From assembly GCA_958405195.1 (NCBI GenBank), contig CATYDM010000050.1, positions 1-14,813 on the forward strand: DNA of 14,813 nt, read 5' to 3'. Each line of letters opens with the position of its first letter. Position 1 is the stretch's first letter. The notes under the pieces are model-generated. The model was not told where the DNA came from. It saw only the letters and a list, made by a program, of their open reading frames with translations, and did not search any database. Positions 14,019-14,813 of the stretch are shown here, piece after piece. The DNA is from an uncultured Collinsella sp. (GTDB taxonomy: Bacteria > Actinomycetota > Coriobacteriia > Coriobacteriales > Coriobacteriaceae). The position numbers were made by a program, and so were the translations under genes.

Positions 14019-14813
14019 ATGACTGAAAAATTAAAGATCGCTGTCGCCGGTACCGGCTACGTCGGCCTGTCCCTCGCCGTCCTGCTCTCGCAGCACAACG
14101 AGGTCCACGCGTTGGACATCGTGCCCGAGAAGGTCGCAAAGATCAACAACTACGAGTCGCCCATCCAGGACGACGAGATCGAGCGTTTCCTGGCGGAGGC
14201 TAAAGCGGGGGAGCGCCAGCTCGACCTGCACGCCACCGTGGACGTGGCCGAGGCCTACACGGACGCCGACTACGCCGTCATCGCCACGCCGACGAACTAC
14301 GACTCTGACAGGAACTTCTTCGACACTTCCTCCGTCGAGGCCGCCATCGCCGCCGTGCGCTCGGTGAACCCGGACGCCTGGATCGTCATCAAGTCCACCA
14401 TCCCCGTCGGCTACACCGCGGGCCTTCGCGAGAGGCTGGGCGACAGCAAGATCTTCTTCAGCCCGGAGTTCCTGCGCGAGAGCAAGGCGCTCTACGACAA
14501 CCTGCACCCCAGCCGCATCGTGGTGGGCGCGCCGAAGGAGGACGCCGACGCCGTCGCCGCGGCCGAGCGCTTCGCACGCCTGCTTGCCCAAGGGGCGGAC
14601 CCAGCCGAGCTGGAGCGCGTGAACGCCGACGGCTCCAAGGGCATCCCGGAGCTCGTGCTGGGCACCACCGAGGCCGAGGCCGTAAAGCTCTTCGCCAACA
14701 CCTACCTTGCCCTCCGTGTCGCCTATTTCAACGAGCTCGACACCTACTGCGAGGTCCGCGGCCTCAACACCCGCGACGTCATCGACGGCGTGTGCCTGGA
14801 GCCGCGCATCGGC
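14019..14813 (+). CDS. ugd: UDP-glucose 6-dehydrogenase-type nucleotide-sugar dehydrogenase, N-terminal 265 residues
   Basis: The ATG at 14019 follows GAGGAG with 7 bases between; the frame stays open to the window end. It oxidises a UDP-hexose to the uronic acid using two NAD+, supplying an acidic sugar for the polysaccharide. Visible: NAD fold IAVAGTGYVGLSLAVLLSQ (7-25), ATPTNYD (89-95), KSTIPVGYT (125-133), SPEFLRESKALYDN (148-161), K223 and N227 in AVKLFANTYLALR, and EPRIG at the very end. The catalytic cysteine (in the family's GGYCLPKD motif) lies beyond the window and cannot be checked. UDP-N-acetyl-mannosamine or GDP-mannose dehydrogenase is less likely given YFNELDTYCEVRGLNTRDVI. High G+C compared with the preceding gene. 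Confidence 0.9.
   Translation, partial: MTEKLKIAVAGTGYVGLSLAVLLSQHNEVHALDIVPEKVAKINNYESPIQDDEIERFLAEAKAGERQLDLHATVDVAEAYTDADYAVIATPTNYDSDRNFFDTSSVEAAIAAVRSVNPDAWIVIKSTIPVGYTAGLRERLGDSKIFFSPEFLRESKALYDNLHPSRIVVGAPKEDADAVAAAERFARLLAQGADPAELERVNADGSKGIPELVLGTTEAEAVKLFANTYLALRVAYFNELDTYCEVRGLNTRDVIDGVCLEPRIG

Overview
The window looks like the chromosome of a gut actinobacterium of the class Coriobacteriia, most like Collinsella. The grounds are high-GC coding sequence with good Shine-Dalgarno sites, a threonyl-tRNA synthetase without the TGS domain, a LoaP-type antiterminator in front of polysaccharide genes, and intergenic spaces full of palindromes. The genus is inferred from gene content; no search was run.

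Layout: (1) 1-1554, the 3' part of valS. (2) 1555-1834, a nested palindrome and an intrinsic terminator or attenuator just before folC (1835-3178). (3) 3179-3428, a convergent spacer holding a 139-bp inverted-repeat element and the terminator of a minus-strand M24 prolidase-type peptidase (3429-4517). (4) 4518-4984, a 408-bp composite palindromic element. (5) 4985-8211, a tightly packed minus-strand operon: a GlpA-like flavoprotein with a [2Fe-2S] tail, a second FAD/NAD(P) oxidoreductase and a DUF1667 protein. Together they look like a three-part anaerobic glycerol-3-phosphate-type dehydrogenase. (6) 8212-8941, a divergent 730-bp spacer with two operator-like palindromes and a regular array: six 57-bp units, each an inverted pair of a 15-bp motif, every 80-82 bp. 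(7) 8942-9373, a small membrane protein with two zinc ribbons. (8) 9503-11463, thrS with its own promoter, a leader stem-loop and two strong tandem terminators. (9) 11464-14813, the start of a surface-polysaccharide locus: a promoter segment between perfect 14-bp inverted repeats (a candidate invertible switch), a structured leader, loaP, a membrane-bound sugar-phosphate transferase, a family 2 glycosyltransferase and the 5' part of a nucleotide-sugar (UDP-glucose type) dehydrogenase.

How the parts may work together: in region 9 the transferase would load the first sugar onto undecaprenyl phosphate, the glycosyltransferase would extend it, and the dehydrogenase would supply a uronic acid donor. 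LoaP would let RNA polymerase read through the long operon. If the 120-bp segment inverts, the whole locus would switch on and off, with the tandem terminators behind thrS absorbing transcription in the off orientation. This is inference, but the repeats and promoter placement are directly visible. The other signals most worth following are the alternating array at 8381-8841 and a 33-bp core found inside two hairpins whose arms are unrelated in sequence (3231-3369 and 4658-4817).
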